Assembly (NCBI RefSeq): GCF_000002425.4
Contig: NC_037254.1
Coordinates: forward strand, 5,177,084 to 5,241,083
DNA: 64,000 nucleotides
Source: Physcomitrium patens
Lineage: Eukaryota; Streptophyta; Bryopsida; Funariales; Funariaceae
Direction: 5' to 3'
Shown here: positions 59,409 to 64,000 of the stretch, one piece after another
How the letters are laid out: each line of letters begins with the position of its first letter
How positions within the stretch are numbered: position 1 is the first letter of the stretch
Notes under the pieces: generated by a model
Databases searched by the model: none
Told to the model about the DNA's origin: nothing
The model's input: only the letters and a program-made list of their open reading frames with translations
Translations under genes and position numbers: made by a program

Positions 59409-62384
59409 TCCAAAGACATCACCTTAAATGGAAGTTGATACTATCTAAGATCTTTTTTTCTAAATACCTTGCTATAAATATTACAAAATCACCACCTCTA
59501 TAAATAAAAAGTAATCCAATTCCATGAAACAATTTTAATAATTTTCATCACCTATAGCCAATTAAGAAAAGAAGTAACAATCATATTGAAAAACTTGATA
59601 ATGTTATCAATGAATTATTTGTTGAAGCTTAGTTGAAAGTTGAAAGACAAGAAAACATACAAATCAATCACACTTAAGATGATATGACATAAGATCCAAT
59701 CCAAACTACCTAAGCACCGACAAATATGCAAACAACAATAATATGAGAAATACCACAGGATTCTGGTATTATGTAATAATATGATAATTAGAAGAGAAAA
59801 GAAAGAAAGAATTTTACTATAGAAGATCCTAATTAAAAAGATATAATAAAAAATATAAACTAAAGATAAGCAAGTAGTAAAATCTTATAGCATTAAAATT
59901 ATTTTTTATAAAAATAGATTTCTTTTATTTTTATAGCCATAAATAAGGTAAAATAAGATAGATTAGAAAAATAAAGAATATAAAAATATATAAAAGAGAA
60001 TTGAAAGTTTATTTTAGCAAATATTACCTTAAGAAAATAAGAATTGATATTCAAAGAGGACCAATTGCCAATGAGGGTTGAAATCAAACCTTGAGACACA
60101 AAACTAAGTACCTATACTATTTCCAAAGTTCTTTTACAAGTCAAAGAATAGTATTTGAAAGAAAACTTAAAAATAAATTTTTAAAAGTTAGTTTTATATC
60201 ATTTTGACTAATATTGAGATTTTGAGGAATTTTCAAAGTTAATGATATATTTTGTGGATTTAGATTTTGAGAAATAAAAATAAGTTTATAAATTTGAAGG
60301 TATTGTGAATTTTATAATATATTTGTAGGTGAAAATTTGGAAATTCATTGTTGTGCTTGTTGTAAATGTGTATGAAAAATTTGAATTCAATTAAGTAATT
60401 AGATTGAAGAATATAAGAGTTTTGTAGATTATGGTTGCAAAAATTAGGATTTAGAGGACCGGCAAAGATTTCTAAGATATTTGTCAATCCACTGGTTGGA
60501 TTGAAATAAAATTTTACTAAAAGATATTTTGCATGACTTCCAAAAATTTTGAAAATTTTGAAACCAATTGAATAGTGAAATTAAGAGATTTTAATTTGAA
60601 ATTATCAATATTAAGGTTAGAAAAAGAGGCTATTCAATATATAAGTGGAATTTGGAGATTATCATTTATTTTATAAGTACAATTTTCTTCAAATTATTTG
60701 TGCTTATTGCTAACTTAGGTTTTGCAAATTTTACAAATTTTGAGTCAAAATCAATGGTTCAAACATTATTTATTGGATTTTTAATTTATTATAGGATTTT
60801 TTAAGAGATTATTTAAGATTTAGGATTTAATTAAGAATTGATTAGGATTGATTTAGGATCTAAAATTTGATTAGGATTTAAGATTTATTTAATATTTTAT
60901 TAAGATTTTATTAATATTTATTTAGGATTTTATTAAAATTTAGGATTTCATTAGGATTTGATTTAAGTTTAGAATTTTATTAGGATTTGATTAGAATTTG
61001 ATTAAAATTTAGGATTTCAGTAGGATTTGGTTTAAGATTTGAATTTGATTAGGATTTTATTAGGATTTGGTTTGAGATTAAGATAGGATTAGGATTTGAT
61101 TAGAATTTAGGATTTCATTAGAATTGATCTAGTATTTAAGATTTGATTAGGATTTAGGATTTCATTAGGGTTTTATTAGGATTTAATCTAGTATTTAATT
61201 AAGATTTATTAATATTTTAATTAGGATTAAATTAAGATTTATTTAAGATTTATTTAAGATTTTTATTTTTAATATTTCTTTAAGAAATTTTTTATTTCTT
61301 TAAATTTTCTATTTATAAATTTTTTAAATATAATTTTTATTTTTTAAGGTCTTATTTTTATATTTTTTAAATTTTTCTTTATTATATTTTTTTGAAATTA
61401 ATTTTTGACTTTTTATATTTTTTTTTAAATTTATTTGAAATTTACTTAAATTAATTAAAGTTTGATTGGAATTATTAAGGATTACTTAAAGTTTATTTAA
61501 GACTCTATCAAACTTGATAGGATTATTGTTGCATTTCTACTTATCTTCTACAATTAAGTGTCCAATGCATTCTCCAGCAAGAATATACATAACTAGATGC
61601 TATTATAGATTTAGAAGGCAACAACATATAAATCAAATACATCTAAGATGACACATTTCAAGATCCAACTCAAAATGCCTAAGCACCAATAGATATAGAA
61701 ATAAGACCAATACTAGAAACACGACAAGGTTTTGGCAACACATATTTCAATCTTGATTATTGAAAAGCAAAAGTAGTAGCATATTTAGAAGATGCTCACA
61801 AATACTATTTGTTTGTAATTCTACATGTTGATCAATTCAATACATAAGAATATGTCCGTTTATAATAGTCCGAGTAGCACCATCATCTTCTTACTCAAAT
61901 AAACATCCAATATACCATGACAAACTTGATCAAATACTCCTGCCTTAACTAAATGGATTTCCTTAATAGAATTCTATAGAATGAGATTGATTACGAATAA
62001 ACAAAAATTGAAGTACAATACAACAAAGAAAAATTGATCCCAAAAATATAACAAAATTAGAAGAACAGCAAATCCATAAACTAATAAATCCTACATCATA
62101 TACTCAAGAAGATTTAGAAGCATTAATCCACTTATGTTAGTCAATCTAAGGTAGGAGAGTTGCTCTTGAGGTATATACAACCACTGCTTGAAATCTCCAA
62201 GACAAAGATTATTATAGATGGATAGAAATTGGACTAAGTTAATTCAATTTAAATTGAAGTCATTCTAGGTAGCAATGAAAAAACCTAACAAGATAGGCTC
62301 CTAAGAATCAATAATTTCAAATCTGGCCAATGGCCATATATATTAGTACTTAAGCATGCATATCTCCAAATTTTGTAATTTAAC
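59409..62384. other. AT-rich DNA with an internal direct repeat and minisatellite
   Basis: About 59640-59770 is repeated, diverged, at about 61610-61740 (shared AAGATCCAA.TC, CCTAAGCACC). Between them is a degenerate minisatellite. The short minus-strand ORFs here have no recognisable domain. It is probably decayed retrotransposon. Confidence 0.5.
60770..61265 (+). repeat. Degenerate GGATTT/TTAGGATT minisatellite
   Basis: About 500 bp built from variants of TTAGGATTTGATTAGGATTT, with A, C and T substitutions between units. No coding frame. Confidence 0.75.
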
Positions 62385-62457
62385 CCTAGTAGAGTCTTCT
62401 TGGTAGAGTGCAAGGCTTTTAACCTATAGTCTACAATTCAAGCCCCTAAGGTGGTAA
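62385..62457 (+). pseudogene. Decayed tRNA-Lys(UUU)-like sequence
   Basis: Seventy-three bases align without gaps to a plant-type tRNA-Lys. The D-arm end and anticodon arm GGTAGAGTGCAAGGC, then TTTTAACCT, differ there only by C-to-T. The T arm is corroded (AATTCAAGCCCC), the acceptor stem no longer pairs and the A box is damaged. It may be a dead tRNA gene or the head of a tRNA-derived SINE. Confidence 0.65.
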
Positions 62458-62537
62458 GTGAGAAGTTTAATTTTCTTGTGGTCTTTGTTTACCTTTACTT
62501 TTGTACTCGTCTTTCTTCTTTTCATCCTCATTTTGTA

Positions 62538-63055
62538 TGTAACTTAAAATAAACCTCCACAAGTTGAAAATTTATTCTAATTCATAACAAGTGAATTAAC
62601 TATATGAAGTTTAGAAGTTATAACTATTAATTAAATCCTAATCAATTCACTCTTTATTCTTCTTAAATAATTCAAGTAATAAAGCCAAAACTCTATTACT
62701 AACTCACACTTATAAATAATAAGTCACTTAATAATTCTATGCAATAAAAAAAAATCTTATTAATATGATTTTAATATTTTATTTTATTTTATCTTATTTT
62801 TTATCTTCTTTTATTTTTTACTTAATTAAAATTCATCTAGTGACAAAAATTCATCCTTGAATAATAACTTATCTACAAATGACAATTCATCCATGTATTA
62901 AATTCAGCTTTAATTTAAATCTCATCCAATAAGTTTTATCCGAGCCTTAATTCGATTGAATCTAAGTGTTAACTTTACCTATTCCCTTCTCAAACCTCGT
63001 CTAATCTTGATTTTCTCAACTACCTACAGCCTCATCTACTCTAGAACTTCTCACC

Positions 63056-63058
<3 letters not shown>
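62538..63058 (+). repeat. Repeat F, copy 3
   Basis: Starts TGTAACTTAAAATAAACCTC and aligns with 43536-44306. It is ended by a T28 run. Confidence 0.5.
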
Positions 63059-63086
<28 letters not shown>

Positions 63087-64000
63087 GATTAGCTTAAATG
63101 AAGGTGGCGTAGCCCGCGACTAGCTTCCTCGATGAGCTTTCCGCCTCCGTGGCAGTGACTTTATCGCTCTAGGCCGCTGATCAGCCGCAGTCTGCTACAT
63201 CGTCTTCCTGGACTTCCCACCAATCGCCACCGCGATTTTTGTGCAGCCACCTTGCGGTGAATTGGAAATTCGAGATCCACCTCTGCTGCGATCTACTGCA
63301 GCTCTTAGTTCGAGAAGACTAGCAATACTGGCTGGTTTTCCTTTATTATTATTATTAGTTAAAATGTAATAAAACGGAATACTCTTTATTACCAACTTCC
63401 TCACCTCTACTACTCACTATATAACAGCAAAAACAAATAAGTGTATCGAGCATTCTGATTCCTATGCAACCAATTTAACGCAATAGGTTGCCTCCTATCC
63501 ACTACGCACATGCCGTCAATCAACCATGCCGTCTAACATGTAGATTCAATGTGCTTCAAAACCTCATTGTTGTTCTTCTTTGACACCATAGCAAGTTTGA
63601 AGACCGCTTTTATAGTAGTCTGCCAACCGAGTTGCTTCCACTTGACGTGAATTTTCTTGAATTGCATGAAATCTCCAAGCTCCACACACCCTACACGAAC
63701 AGCATGTCTACCAACCTCACGTCTTGCTCTCAATAATAAAACCTCGATTCAGCCAAGGTGTCTCTCAAGCCGCAAGTTCACTCGCAACCTCGAGTAGAAC
63801 TTAACGCCGAAATCCGAGGTCTCGATTGGCAAATGAACTAGTCGCTCCGAGGCCAAGATGTGCTAATGCCGTTTGAATTCCGACCGCTGCCGTCTCCACC
63901 AAATCAACGACCACACCACGTAGCTCCACGGCGCAGAAGAACCAACGCAGCACCAGCTACGTGTGTCAAAATAAAAAAAATAATGGCGCCGAATCCACAG
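63059..64000 (-). mobile_element. GC-richer insert with poly(T) border, runs off the window
   Basis: A T28 run (63059-63086) at the left edge of gene-like DNA reads as a poly(A) tail on the minus strand, so this looks like the 3' end of a retroposed sequence extending beyond 64000. Small minus-strand ORFs (63195-63404, 63533-63733) have no recognised domain. Confidence 0.45.

Noticed and set aside
60770-61265. Interstitial telomere array
   Set aside because: Units are not TTTAGGG and are irregular; resemblance is partial only.

Overview
The window looks like nuclear DNA of a land plant, most likely a bryophyte such as a moss; that placement is inference. Supporting it are short GT-AG introns of about 80-300 bp, a plant-type MIP1/DUF547 gene, a plant-type receptor-kinase catalytic domain, and a few gene islands of moderate GC content set in very AT-rich, retrotransposon-derived DNA. 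Almost all the decay in that DNA looks like C-to-T / G-to-A transition, as expected from deamination of methylated cytosine. There is no bacterial-style operon, no CRISPR array and no rRNA.

Layout. 1-7.6 kb: decayed antisense Ty3/gypsy (chromovirus) remains interrupted by LTR-like insertions. 7.6-12 kb: AT-rich DNA with nothing recognisable. 12-14.85 kb: an unexplained island of higher GC. 16-20.2 kb: a three-exon gene for a MIP1-leucine-zipper/DUF547 protein (852 aa by my splice model). 20.7-22 kb: a decayed gag-protease fragment of another gypsy lineage. 22.9-25.2 kb: a solo LTR and AT-rich DNA. 25.2-31.6 kb: a second gene island holding a nine-exon receptor kinase (about 933 aa). 31.6-35.6 kb: AT-rich DNA and repeats. 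35.6-58.2 kb: a stack of nested gypsy elements, including one well-preserved chromovirus at 37127-43315. 58.2-64 kb: a solo LTR, a degenerate minisatellite, a decayed tRNA-Lys-like sequence and a GC-richer island joined to a poly(T) run.

The most unusual host gene is the receptor kinase at 26849-30921. Joined across its introns, the extracellular part has the architecture of animal calcium-channel alpha2delta subunits (VWA_N, VWA, Cache), followed by one membrane span and a non-RD plant kinase domain. The residues known to hold amino-acid ligands in alpha2delta/dCache sensors (R-x-W-Y and a later Asp) appear to be kept, while the VWA metal site is altered. This suggests a plant receptor kinase that senses a small amine or amino-acid ligand.

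The most unusual mobile element is the chromovirus at 37127-43315. Its LTRs carry long arrays of perfect heat-shock elements just upstream of a TATA box and a stem-loop near the presumed RNA start. Its leader has repeated stem-loops with a shared loop and covarying stems. It also carries an intact 117-codon ORF between pol and the 3' LTR that older copies of the family in this window lack. The gag ORF and the extra ORF are open, while pol has four nonsense codons, each one C-to-T step from a sense codon. The element sits in the integrase region of a decayed antisense copy of its own family, with a 5-bp target duplication.
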